From NCBI RefSeq assembly GCF_003121405.1, contig NZ_QBUY01000087.1:1-39141 (forward strand): a DNA stretch of 39,141 bases, written 5' to 3'. The stretch comes from Paraburkholderia sp. C35. Its GTDB lineage: Bacteria > Pseudomonadota > Gammaproteobacteria > Burkholderiales > Burkholderiaceae. Under the pieces are notes generated by a model. That model searched no databases. It saw only the letters and a program-made list of their open reading frames with translations, and was not told where the DNA came from. Positions 7,796 through 15,717 of the stretch are shown here, piece after piece (the stretch's first letter is position 1; the number at the start of each line of letters is the position of its first letter). The position numbers and the translations under genes were made by a program.

Positions 7796-7825
7796 ACTTT
7801 AGCGCTGATTAGAGAAATTTGTCTA
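7796..7825 (-). promoter_or_regulatory. Candidate sigma-70 promoter for aroQ-accBC-prmA
   Basis: On the minus strand TAGACA (7825-7820) and TAAAGT (7801-7796) are separated by 18 bases and stand about 30 bases upstream of the aroQ start. The match to consensus is fair (5/6 and 4/6); other weak combinations exist in the 194-base gap. Confidence 0.3.
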
Positions 7826-7959
7826 GTTTCTCGAACGGCTAATGCCTCTCGCGGCCTTGCCAGGATAGCAGCAACTTGCCGAACTTCTGACATCTTATTG
7901 TGAATATCGCCCAATCTGAGGCGAAAACTTCTCAATTAAATGTCAAAAAGTTGTCGATG

Positions 7960-8508
7960 TCAGAGCGCGTCGAGGGTGCGTTTCAGCTCGTCGGGCTTGA
8001 TCTGGCCGAGTTTTGTCGACCGTACGACGCCTTTTGCGTCAATTACCACGGTGTAAGGCAAACCGCCCGCGTTGTTGCCGAACGCGCGTGCGAGATCCGC
8101 GCCGCCGAATCCGGCGACGTAAATCGGATAGTTGACGGGTACTTTCTGCAGGAACGCCTTGATGTTCTTGTCGGAATCGACGCCGACACCGACGAACTCG
8201 ATGCCCTTCTTCGCGTATTCCTTGTGCAGCGCCGACAGCGACGGCATTTCCTCGACACACGGACCGCACCACGACGCCCAGAAATTGACGACGACGGGAT
8301 GCCCCTTGAAGCCCGCGAGCGATTGCGGCGCGCCATCGGCATTGGTCACTTTCGCCGCCCAGAGCTGGTTCACGGCATTGCTGCTATCAGCGGGGGCGGC
8401 GTTTGCGACGCCCGTTAGATCGTTGTTGCCGAGCAGCCAGTGGCCCGCCACCGCGCCGCCCGCGGTTGCGACGACGGCCACCGCCGCGATTGCCAGAATC
8501 CGCTTCAT
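7960..8508 (-). CDS. TlpA/ResA-like membrane-anchored thioredoxin-fold protein
   Basis: The 182-residue protein begins with an uncleaved signal anchor (residues about 2-24), which places the rest in the periplasm. A thioredoxin fold of the TlpA/ResA/AhpC-TSA type follows, with the redox motif WCGPC (Cys81, Cys84) inside NFWASWCGPCVEEMPSL and the cis-Pro loop GGLPYTVVID. Such proteins reduce or exchange disulfides in the periplasm, for example in cytochrome c or oxidase assembly; no partner gene nearby fixes the target. It is 26 bases downstream of the conserved unknown gene on the same strand and probably co-transcribed with it. Confidence 0.9.
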   Translation of the reverse strand: MKRILAIAAVAVVATAGGAVAGHWLLGNNDLTGVANAAPADSSNAVNQLWAAKVTNADGAPQSLAGFKGHPVVVNFWASWCGPCVEEMPSLSALHKEYAKKGIEFVGVGVDSDKNIKAFLQKVPVNYPIYVAGFGGADLARAFGNNAGGLPYTVVIDAKGVVRSTKLGQIKPDELKRTLDAL

Positions 8509-8534
8509 ATAGAGAGAGTGTCTGTTAAGAGTGT

Positions 8535-9188
8535 TCAGTTCGTGGATGGCGCGGCGTCGCTTTCGTCGATCAGCGCCTGTACGGCACGGACGTCGGCTCG
8601 CGCGAGCCGTCCGCGTGCGTCGGCACGCACGGCGCCGCGCAGATCGTCGGTGCTATAGAGCGCGACGTGAATGCCCACGGGTTCCGAGTCGCGGCGCTCG
8701 TTCATCGGACGCCAGAGAAAGCTCAAGGTTTCGACGTAGCCACGGCCCGCGAAGTGCCGCGTTTCGGACACGTCGTATTGCACGCTTGCGTTCAGCAGAT
8801 AAATCGCGACTTCTTTTGGATCGTCGCAGAACGCCTGCAGATGAATATCGGAATGCTCACCCGCCGTCCCGCCCAAAACGGCGCCTGTCAGATAAGGATT
8901 GAACGGCGCGAGCCGTTGCATCCAGTCGAGCGCGACTTCGCGCAAACGACGCAGCAGGGCCGGCTGACTATCGCCCTGAAACAGAGCCTGATACTCGCGG
9001 ATTTCTTCCTCGATCTGGTCGTTATCCGGCAGCCATTCGCCTGCGACGCGCGTTTCCCCGACAACCTGCCGCGCAGCCTTGCGCTTGGCCGTCGAGTAAT
9101 CGAGACCATCCTCGGCGATCATTCGCGCAGCCGCGATGGCGATTTCCTCGCGCACGCGCTGCGGATCGAAATGTGATTTGCGAACCAT
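8535..9188 (-). CDS. Conserved unknown protein with a degenerate nucleotidyltransferase-like motif
   Basis: I do not recognise a characterised family for this 217-residue protein. Residues 10-45 form a basic/amphipathic helical stretch reminiscent of the first helices of TetR-type DNA-binding domains (IAAARMIAEDG), though too short to call one. Residues 104-117 (VLGGTAGEHSDIHL) resemble the GG-x-D-x-D signature of Pol-beta-like nucleotidyltransferases, but the second metal ligand would be His116 instead of Asp. The C-terminal part has alternating beta/alpha patterning without obvious motifs. The ATG at 9188 is preceded closely by TATGAT, which would give a nearly leaderless mRNA if it is a real -10. 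It lies head-to-head with mpl and upstream of the TlpA-like gene. Confidence 0.85.
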   Translation of the reverse strand: MVRKSHFDPQRVREEIAIAAARMIAEDGLDYSTAKRKAARQVVGETRVAGEWLPDNDQIEEEIREYQALFQGDSQPALLRRLREVALDWMQRLAPFNPYLTGAVLGGTAGEHSDIHLQAFCDDPKEVAIYLLNASVQYDVSETRHFAGRGYVETLSFLWRPMNERRDSEPVGIHVALYSTDDLRGAVRADARGRLARADVRAVQALIDESDAAPSTN

Positions 9189-9293
9189 CCGTCAATCATA
9201 CTAGAGAAAGCCTGACGTCCTTTTGACGCCGGCATGGCTGGCAACGGGCATTGGGCGGTGCGCGGGCGTCATCGGCGGGTCGCCCTGAAAGCA

Positions 9294-9330
9294 CGTCCGA
9301 TCAAGAACGGACGGGCCTGTCGGTTACAAT
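9294..9330 (+). promoter_or_regulatory. Candidate mpl promoter region with small palindrome
   Basis: TACAAT at 9325-9330 is a good -10 element 82 bases upstream of mpl; no convincing -35 accompanies it. Just upstream CGTCCG (9294-9299) and CGGACG (9308-9313) form an inverted repeat with an 8-base spacer overlapping the -35 zone, a possible operator. The whole 224-base divergent gap (9189-9412) holds nothing else I can support. Confidence 0.35.
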
Positions 9331-9412
9331 AGGCGTCCCTTGCACGCGGGGCATTCTGGCCCCGGCGCACGTCTTTCTCCACGCAAAACACGCCTTGCGG
9401 CGCGACAGCTTT

Positions 9413-10822
9413 ATGCACATTCACATCCTCGGCATCTGCGGTACGTTCATGGGTGGTCTCGCGGTTCTCGCGCGCAACGCCGGTCACACGGTGACGGGTT
9501 GCGACGCCGGCGTCTATCCGCCGATGAGCACGCAGCTGGAGGCGCAAGGCATCAAACTGATCGAAGGCTGGGGCGTCGAGCAACTCGATCTGAAGCCGGA
9601 TCTGTTCGTGGTCGGCAACGTCGTGACGCGCGGCAATCCGCTGATGGAAGAGATCCTGAATCGCGGGCTGCCGTACACGTCGGGTCCGCAATGGCTCGGC
9701 GAGCACGTGCTGCGCGACAAGTGGGTGCTGGCCGTGGCGGGCACGCACGGCAAGACCACCACGACCTCGATGCTGACGTGGCTGCTGGAAGACGCGGGCA
9801 TGAATCCGGGCTTCCTGATCGGCGGCGTGCCGCTGAACTTCGGTGTGTCGGCGCGTCTGACGGATTCGAGCTTCTTCGTGATCGAAGCCGACGAATACGA
9901 CACGGCGTTCTTCGACAAACGCTCGAAGTTCGTCCACTACCGGCCGCGCACGGCGATCCTGAACAATCTCGAATTCGATCACGCGGATATCTTCGCCGAT
10001 CTCGCCGCGATCGAAACGCAATTCCATCACCTCGTGCGCACGGTGCCGGGCATCGGCCGCGTCATTTCGAATGGCCGCGAAGCCGCGCTCGACCGCGTGC
10101 TCACGCGTGGCTGCTGGAGCGAAGTGGAGCGTTTCGGTGTCGAAGGCGGCTGGCAGGCGCTGCCCGCCGAAGACGGCGTGGCCGTCGATGAACGCTTTGC
10201 CGTTTATCACAATGGCGAGCGCGTCGGCGTGGTCGACTGGCAGGTGCAGGGCGATCACAACCGCATGAACGCGATCGCAGCGATTGCCGCCGCGCGTCAT
10301 ATCGGCGTGCCGCCGGCTCAGGCCGCGAAGTCGTTGTCGAACTTCCGCAACGTGAAACGCCGCATGGAAGTGCGCGGCAGCGTCGACGGCGTGACCGTGT
10401 ACGACGATTTCGCGCATCACCCGACGGCCATCGAAACCACCGTCGCCGGCTTGCGCACGCGCATCGGCCGCGACAATACCCGCATTCTCGCCGTGCTCGA
10501 ACCGCGTTCGAACACGATGAAGCTCGGCGTGATGAAGGCGCAATTGCCCGCCAGCCTCGCCGACGCCGATCTCGTGTTCGGTTACGGCGCGGCGTCGGGC
10601 AAGGACGCACTCGGCTGGGATCTCGCCGAGGCGCTCGCGCCGATGGGCGACAAGGCACAAGCGTTCAATAACATCGACGCGCTCGTCAAAGCCGTCACCG
10701 CCGCCGCCCAACCGGGCGATCAGGTGCTGGTGATGAGCAACGGCGGCTTCGGTGGCGTGCACCAGAAACTGCTGGATGCGCTGTCGGCGCGTCCGACGGC
10801 GCAGGCGCGGGGCGTCGCGTGA
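9413..10822 (+). CDS. mpl: UDP-MurNAc:L-Ala-gamma-D-Glu-meso-DAP ligase
   Basis: The 469-residue Mur-ligase family enzyme attaches recycled murein tripeptide to UDP-N-acetylmuramate in peptidoglycan recycling. The N-terminal Rossmann domain (MHIHILGICGTFMGGLA) binds the UDP sugar. The ATP P-loop is AGTHGKTTT, followed by the EADEYDTAFFDKRSK block typical of Mpl rather than MurC. The C-terminal ligase domain has YDDFAHHPTA. Length is close to E. coli Mpl (457). The ATG at 9413 gives the canonical N-terminus; the open frame extends 54 codons upstream without family resemblance. Its stop overlaps the GTG of the next gene by four bases. Confidence 0.95.
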   Translation: MHIHILGICGTFMGGLAVLARNAGHTVTGCDAGVYPPMSTQLEAQGIKLIEGWGVEQLDLKPDLFVVGNVVTRGNPLMEEILNRGLPYTSGPQWLGEHVLRDKWVLAVAGTHGKTTTTSMLTWLLEDAGMNPGFLIGGVPLNFGVSARLTDSSFFVIEADEYDTAFFDKRSKFVHYRPRTAILNNLEFDHADIFADLAAIETQFHHLVRTVPGIGRVISNGREAALDRVLTRGCWSEVERFGVEGGWQALPAEDGVAVDERFAVYHNGERVGVVDWQVQGDHNRMNAIAAIAAARHIGVPPAQAAKSLSNFRNVKRRMEVRGSVDGVTVYDDFAHHPTAIETTVAGLRTRIGRDNTRILAVLEPRSNTMKLGVMKAQLPASLADADLVFGYGAASGKDALGWDLAEALAPMGDKAQAFNNIDALVKAVTAAAQPGDQVLVMSNGGFGGVHQKLLDALSARPTAQARGVA

Positions 10823-11421
10823 TTCTCTATCTGCACGGCTTCCGCTCGTCACCGAATTCGTTCAAGGCGCGTGTGATGGCCGAGCGTCTCGCGGCGCTTG
10901 GCCGCAGCGCCGAGTGGTGCTGTCCGATGTTGCCTGTGTCGCCGCTCGAAACGGTGTCGCTTGTCGAGGAACTGGTCGCCAGCCAGAAACCGGCGGACGT
11001 GACCGTGATCGGCAGTTCGCTCGGCGGCTATTTCGCCACGCATCTGGCCGAGAAACACGGCTGGCGTGCCGTGCTGCTAAATCCCGCCGTGGTGCCGCAG
11101 CGCGACCTGAGCCACTATCTTGGCGAACAGCCGCTGTGGCATGGCGGCGGCAGCATCGTCGTCGAACCGCATCATCTTGATGAGTTGCGTGCGCTAGGCG
11201 TTACGCATATCACGCATCCTGAACGCTATTATCTGTTTGCCGCCACCGGCGACGAAGTGCTCGATTACCGCGAAATGCTCGCGCACTATCCCGGCGTACG
11301 GACAAAGCTGATCGAAGGCAGCGATCACGCGATCAGCGAGTTTCCCGATTATGTCGACGACGTGCTCGCCTTTTGCGACGCCGCCGACGCCGAGCCGCCC
11401 GCGCCACGCGAGGCGGCATGA
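10819..11421 (+). CDS. YqiA/YcfP-like alpha/beta-hydrolase (esterase)
   Basis: The 200-residue protein belongs to the short alpha/beta-hydrolase group that includes YqiA. It starts with MILYLHGFRSSPNS (oxyanion-hole HGF). The nucleophile elbow is GSSLGG (Ser near residue 75), an Asp follows late in the fold (TGDEVLDY), and the catalytic His lies in EGSDHAISEF. E. coli YqiA hydrolyses short-chain acyl esters; the true substrate is unknown. It begins with GTG at 10819, sharing four bases with the mpl stop, so it depends on translational coupling. A role linked to cell-wall recycling is possible only by neighbourhood. Confidence 0.85.
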   Translation: MILYLHGFRSSPNSFKARVMAERLAALGRSAEWCCPMLPVSPLETVSLVEELVASQKPADVTVIGSSLGGYFATHLAEKHGWRAVLLNPAVVPQRDLSHYLGEQPLWHGGGSIVVEPHHLDELRALGVTHITHPERYYLFAATGDEVLDYREMLAHYPGVRTKLIEGSDHAISEFPDYVDDVLAFCDAADAEPPAPREAA

Positions 11422-11555
11422 TCCGATGATCCGTGCACGCCGTATGCGTGACGGAACACCCACACAGAACACGACGCCGACGCGCGCTGACATCGCAGCA
11501 AGCAGCAACATCAGCATCGCGCGCCGGCTGACGCAAGCCAGAACGAGAGTATTGA

Positions 11556-13661
11556 GTGAACGTTTTCTTCGAGGAATCGGGTAGTTTCAAGGCGGGCAGC
11601 GTGCTGTCGCGTCAAGGCGATGCGTGCCAGGTGGAACTGCCGGGCGGACGCCGCGCGAAGGTGCGCGCGAAAGACGTGCTGATCGAGTTCGAGAAGCCGA
11701 CGGCAGCCGAACTGATGGAACAGGCCGACACCATCGCGCAGGACATCGATCTCGACTTCCTGTGGGAATGCGCGCCCGAAGACGAATTTCCGTTCGCGAC
11801 GCTCGGCGCGGAGTATTTTGGCGATGCGTTCGGCGCCGTCGAACGTGCTGCGCTGATCTTGCGCATGCACGGCTCGCCCATCTATTTCCGCCGCAAAGGG
11901 CGCGGCCAGTATCAGCGCGCGCCGGAAGAGCAGCTGAAAATGGCGCTCGCGTCGCTTGAGCGCAAGCGCCAGCAGGCGCTCGTGCAGCAGGGCTACGAAG
12001 ATGAGCTGAAGGCGGGGCGTCTGCCGGAAGGTTTCCAGAGCAAGGCGCTTGGCCTTTTGACCAAGCCCGACAAGAACTCGATCGAATACAAGGCGCTCGA
12101 CGCCGCTGCCGCCGCGCGCGGCATTTCGATGGCGCGTCTGATGCTCGACAGCGGCGGCATTGCGTCGCCGCGCGCGCTGCACGAAGCGCGTTTCCTGTCG
12201 GAGTTCTTCCCGCACGGCACGGGCTTCCCGGCCGTGACGATCGGCGAGTTGCCGGAAGATCTGCCGCAAGCCAATGTCGAAGCATTCTCGATCGACGACG
12301 TCACTACGACGGAAATCGACGATGCGTTCTCTGTCGAGCATCTGTCCGATGGCCGGGTGCGGATCGGTATTCACATTGCGGCGCCGGCGCTCGGCATCGA
12401 GCGCGGCGATGCCGTCGATGCCATCGCGCGTGGCCGTCTGTCGACCGTCTACATGCCCGGCGACAAGATCACGATGCTTCCAGACAGCGTGGTCGAGCGG
12501 TTTACGCTGGCCGAAGGCGGTCTGCGCCCGGCGCTGTCGCTGTACAGCATCGTGAACCGCGAGACGCAGGAAATCGTCGTGAGCGAAACGCGCGCCGAAC
12601 TGGTCTATGTGAAGAACAATCTGCGCCACAACACGCTCGACGAAGTCGTGAACGAAGAGGCGCTCGCCAACGGCACGGGCGATTATCCGCACAAGGAAGA
12701 CATCGCCGTGCTGTGGCCGTTTGCGCAGGCGCTGTTCGAAAAGCGCCAGGTCGCGCGGGCGGGTTACGGCCTGAAGCGCGAAGTGCAGCGCAACACGGAC
12801 TTCAACTTCTATGTAGAAGGCGAGCACATCACGATCACGCCGCGTCGCCGCGGCTCGCCGCTCGATACGATCGTCGCCGAACTCGCAATTCTCGCGAATT
12901 CGACGTGGGGCGCGTTCCTGCACGATCACGGCGTACCGGGCATCTACCGCTCGCAGCGCGCGTTTGGCGCGCCGACGGGCCCGAAGCGCACCCGCATGCA
13001 GACGACGGCCGCGCCGCACGAAGGCCTCGGCGTCGCGCAGTACGCGTGGAGCACGTCGCCGCTGCGCCGCTATGTCGACCTGGTGAACCAGTGGCAACTG
13101 ATCGCGTGCGTGCAGCATGGCGTGACGGCCAAGCTCGCTGCGCCGTTCAAGCCGAAAGACGCCGATCTGTTCGCCGTTGTGCAAGGTTTTGACGACACCT
13201 ACACCGCGTATGCCGATCACCAGCGCCGCATGGAGTACTTCTGGTGTCTGCGCTGGCTCACGCAGGAGAACAAGAAGCAGGTGGTCGCGTCGGTCGTGAA
13301 GGGCGATCTCGTGCGCCTCGAAGACGTGCCGCTGCTGCTGCATGTGCCGGGTCTCGGCGTGCACGCGCGTGGCACGCGATTGATGCTTGAAGTCATGTCG
13401 GTGGATGAACTGACGGTCGAGGCATCAGTGCGTCTGCTACACGTGCTCGACGCGCCGACCGTGACGAGCGGCACGGAAGAAGAGGAAGAGGCCGAAGAAG
13501 AACTCATCGACGCCGCCGACGAATCCGCCGAAAGCGAAGCCGAAGCCCAGGCGGAAGCCGACACGGCTACGGCCGAAGGCGAGCAACCTGCCGACCCGGA
13601 CGCGTCCGCTGCCGGCGAGCAGAGCGATACCAAGCAACACGCGACGGAGCAAGGGCAATGA
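11556..13661 (+). CDS. RNB-domain exoribonuclease (RNase II/R family)
   Basis: The 701-residue protein is a 3'-5' exoribonuclease-type enzyme. An N-terminal OB-like segment (VLSRQGDACQVELPGGRRAKVRAKDVLIEF) is followed by a helical region and the RNB catalytic domain from about residue 245. In the metal site SIDDVTTTEIDDAF, the equivalent of RNase II Asp207 is Glu while the flanking Asp residues are kept, a variant also typical of cyanobacterial/chloroplast-type RNB enzymes. TSPLRRYVDLVNQWQL is the RNA-binding/catalytic Arg segment. A canonical S1 domain is not obvious. The last ~65 residues are a strongly acidic tail rich in Glu, Ala and Asp. The start is GTG at 11556 with a weak Shine-Dalgarno, giving the expected MNVFFEESG. 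The ATGA overlap couples it to aroE. Confidence 0.92.
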   Translation: MNVFFEESGSFKAGSVLSRQGDACQVELPGGRRAKVRAKDVLIEFEKPTAAELMEQADTIAQDIDLDFLWECAPEDEFPFATLGAEYFGDAFGAVERAALILRMHGSPIYFRRKGRGQYQRAPEEQLKMALASLERKRQQALVQQGYEDELKAGRLPEGFQSKALGLLTKPDKNSIEYKALDAAAAARGISMARLMLDSGGIASPRALHEARFLSEFFPHGTGFPAVTIGELPEDLPQANVEAFSIDDVTTTEIDDAFSVEHLSDGRVRIGIHIAAPALGIERGDAVDAIARGRLSTVYMPGDKITMLPDSVVERFTLAEGGLRPALSLYSIVNRETQEIVVSETRAELVYVKNNLRHNTLDEVVNEEALANGTGDYPHKEDIAVLWPFAQALFEKRQVARAGYGLKREVQRNTDFNFYVEGEHITITPRRRGSPLDTIVAELAILANSTWGAFLHDHGVPGIYRSQRAFGAPTGPKRTRMQTTAAPHEGLGVAQYAWSTSPLRRYVDLVNQWQLIACVQHGVTAKLAAPFKPKDADLFAVVQGFDDTYTAYADHQRRMEYFWCLRWLTQENKKQVVASVVKGDLVRLEDVPLLLHVPGLGVHARGTRLMLEVMSVDELTVEASVRLLHVLDAPTVTSGTEEEEEAEEELIDAADESAESEAEAQAEADTATAEGEQPADPDASAAGEQSDTKQHATEQGQ

Positions 13662-14542
13662 GCGCGAGCATGCCGACACAGCCGACTACCCAGCGCGACC
13701 GTTACGCGGTGATCGGCAACCCGATCGCGCACAGCAAGTCGCCGCTGATCCACGCGCGCTTTGCCGAACAGACGGGCGAACCCGTCGAATATGGTCGCCT
13801 CCTCGCACCTGTCGATCAGTTCGTGTCGCACGTGCGCGCTTTCATCGACGAAGGTGGGCGTGGCATGAACGTCACAGTGCCGTTCAAGCTCGATGCGCAT
13901 GCGTTTGCCACGACGCTGTCGCCGCGCGCAGCGGCGGCGGGCGCGGTGAATACGCTGCGTTTTGAAAAGGACGGCGGCGTATACGGCGACAACACCGACG
14001 GCTTCGGTCTGGTGCGCGATATCGAAGTGAACCTGGGCGTGTCGCTCACAGGCGCGCGCGTGCTGCTGCTGGGCGCCGGCGGCGCGGCACGCGGCGTCGT
14101 ACTGCCGATGCTCGAACGCAAGCCGCAGTCCGTGACGATCGTGAACCGCACGGCATCGAAGGCTGAGATGCTGGTCGAGCAGTTCGCGAGCGCGGCCCGT
14201 GATGCCGCATGCCGTCTGACGGGCGGCAGCGCGCAGGCCATCGAAGCAGGCGCCTACGACGTGATCGTCAACGCGACGGCGAGCAGTCTCGACGCATCGT
14301 TGCCCGAGTGCGACGATGGCGCGTTCGGCGCCGGCACGCTCGCCTACGACATGATGTACGGCGCGCAGCCGACCGTCTTCATGCAGCACGCGAGCAAACT
14401 CGGCGCGCGCGCCGCGGACGGCCTCGGCATGCTGGTCGAGCAGGCAGCGGAATCGTTCTTCGTGTGGCGCGGCGTGCGTCCCGATGGCGCGCCCGTGCTC
14501 GCCGCGCTGCGCGAGATGTTGAACGCGCCGCAAAGCGCATAA
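13658..14542 (+). CDS. aroE: Shikimate dehydrogenase (NADP+)
   Basis: The 294-residue enzyme reduces 3-dehydroshikimate to shikimate. The substrate domain has NPIAHSKSP and the catalytic Lys77 (NVTVPFK) paired with Asp114 (GDNTDGFG). The Rossmann domain has GAGGAARG near 136 and NRTASKAE, whose Arg/Thr/Ser favour the NADP 2'-phosphate. Length is slightly above E. coli AroE (272) because of about 14 extra N-terminal residues; the ATG at 13658 overlaps the RNase stop by four bases (ATGA), though a Met five codons later is possible. Its pathway partner aroQ is at 7301-7765. Confidence 0.95.
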   Translation: MSASMPTQPTTQRDRYAVIGNPIAHSKSPLIHARFAEQTGEPVEYGRLLAPVDQFVSHVRAFIDEGGRGMNVTVPFKLDAHAFATTLSPRAAAAGAVNTLRFEKDGGVYGDNTDGFGLVRDIEVNLGVSLTGARVLLLGAGGAARGVVLPMLERKPQSVTIVNRTASKAEMLVEQFASAARDAACRLTGGSAQAIEAGAYDVIVNATASSLDASLPECDDGAFGAGTLAYDMMYGAQPTVFMQHASKLGARAADGLGMLVEQAAESFFVWRGVRPDGAPVLAALREMLNAPQSA

Positions 14543-14573
14543 GGCGCCACGCGCCCGCCGGTTCCATTACATC

Positions 14574-15317
14574 ATGGTCTCGACAATGACGAAGACGAGG
14601 CGCGCGAAGGGGCAACAGGCCGCCAGTCCCGCGCGCTGGGCGATGTACGTTGCCATCGTCTTTGTCGTCGCGTGGATCGCGACGCAGCTTTTCTATGTCG
14701 CCCAGATCGCCGTCTGGAACTACGTGAATCCGCAATCGACGGCTTTCATGCGTTCCGACGCCTGGCGTCTTTCACAAGAACGTCCCGATCTGTCGATTCA
14801 GCATACGTGGGTGCCCTACGATCAGATCTCACGCAATCTGAAGCGCGCGATCATCGCGTCAGAAGACGCGAATTTCGCCACCAACAACGGCTACGACACC
14901 GACGCGATTCTCAAGGCGTGGGAGAAGAACAAGGCACGCGGCAGAATCGTCGCGGGCGGTTCGACGATCACGCAGCAACTGGCGCGCAATCTCTTTTTGT
15001 CGCGTGAGAAAAGCTATATCCGCAAGGGCCAGGAATTGATCATCACGTACATGCTCGAATCGCTGATGGACAAAGAGCGCATCTTTGAGATCTATCTGAA
15101 TTCGGTCGAATGGGGCAATGGCGTGTACGGAGCGGAAGCGGCGGCGCGCTACTATTTCAAGACATCGGCAGCGAAGCTCACGGCGGGACAATCGGCGCGG
15201 CTCGCGGTCATGCTGCCAAGGCCGAAATATTTCGACGAACATCGTACGTCGGCATGGCTCACGCAACGCGCGCGAGTGATTGCCCGCAGAATGGGCGCAG
15301 CAGAACTGCCCGACTAG
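14574..15317 (+). CDS. mtgA: Monofunctional peptidoglycan glycosyltransferase
   Basis: The 247-residue inner-membrane protein polymerises lipid II into glycan strands without transpeptidase activity. A single N-terminal membrane segment (about 22-45) precedes a GT51 domain. Motif 1 has catalytic Glu97 in SEDANF, motif 2 is GGSTITQQLARNLFLS (about 128-143), motif 3 is RKGQE, and motif 4 has KERIFEIYLNSVEWG with the second catalytic Glu, then GVYGAEAAARYYF. Length matches E. coli MtgA (242). It follows aroE by 31 bases; a second in-frame Met at codon 5 is an alternative start. A strong terminator follows, ending the unit that begins at mpl. Confidence 0.95.
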   Translation: MVSTMTKTRRAKGQQAASPARWAMYVAIVFVVAWIATQLFYVAQIAVWNYVNPQSTAFMRSDAWRLSQERPDLSIQHTWVPYDQISRNLKRAIIASEDANFATNNGYDTDAILKAWEKNKARGRIVAGGSTITQQLARNLFLSREKSYIRKGQELIITYMLESLMDKERIFEIYLNSVEWGNGVYGAEAAARYYFKTSAAKLTAGQSARLAVMLPRPKYFDEHRTSAWLTQRARVIARRMGAAELPD

Positions 15318-15352
15318 GCGGTCGATTCAAACCTGACGAAACCTGACAGCAA

Positions 15353-15389
15353 AACGGCGGCTTCCCGCAAAGGAAGTCGCCGTTTTTTT
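15353..15389 (+). terminator. Rho-independent terminator of the mpl-mtgA unit
   Basis: Bases 15353-15365 and 15372-15384 form a 13-bp stem with one G-U pair around the loop CGCAAA. A run of seven T residues (15383-15389) overlaps and follows the stem end. It stands 36 bases past the mtgA stop. Confidence 0.85.
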
Positions 15390-15442
15390 ATCCGCTTGCG
15401 GCCGAAAAGTGCCAAAGCACACCGAAACGCTTAATTCCCAAA

Positions 15443-15463
15443 ATATGGACGAGCCGTTCATAT
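15443..15463. promoter_or_regulatory. Probable IclR-type operator palindrome
   Basis: ATATGGAC and GTTCATAT, separated by five bases, form an inverted repeat with one mismatch in 8-bp arms. It lies in the only AT-rich part of the gap upstream of the IclR-type gene and cluster. Size and dyad form suit IclR-family dimers. Binding by the adjacent regulator is inference. Confidence 0.5.
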
Positions 15464-15717
15464 GTTGGTGAATCTCAAAAAGGCGTCCTACAATCCGGTT
15501 CAACAAGCCGACACACCGGCCAGAAATACCGCCTCGACGCCAGCGCCACGCGCGGCGCAGGAGGCGGAACGAAAATCGGAGACACCACGCCATGCCTTGC
15601 CGCACCTTGCTGCGCGACCTGCTCGCGCGAACGCCCGCACCGCTGCGACGCGCGCCCCGCGCACACCGTCACGCCGGCATTTCGCGGTAATTCACCTTCT
15701 GTCTGTTGCCAGTCGCC

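Larger units (their letters stand above)
15318..15717 (+). other. 400-base gap between mtgA and the IclR-type regulator
   Basis: The gap holds the mtgA terminator (15353-15389), an AT-richer stretch at 15425-15470 with a near-perfect palindrome (listed separately), and then about 240 bases before the regulator. I see no gene here: the open frames that cross it have codon composition and products unlike any family I know. The palindrome and AT-rich stretch make it the likely control region of the sugar cluster. Confidence 0.5.

Noticed and set aside
11511..13364. A 617-codon minus-strand frame
   Set aside because: Antisense shadow of the RNB nuclease gene, with Arg/His-rich low-information product.
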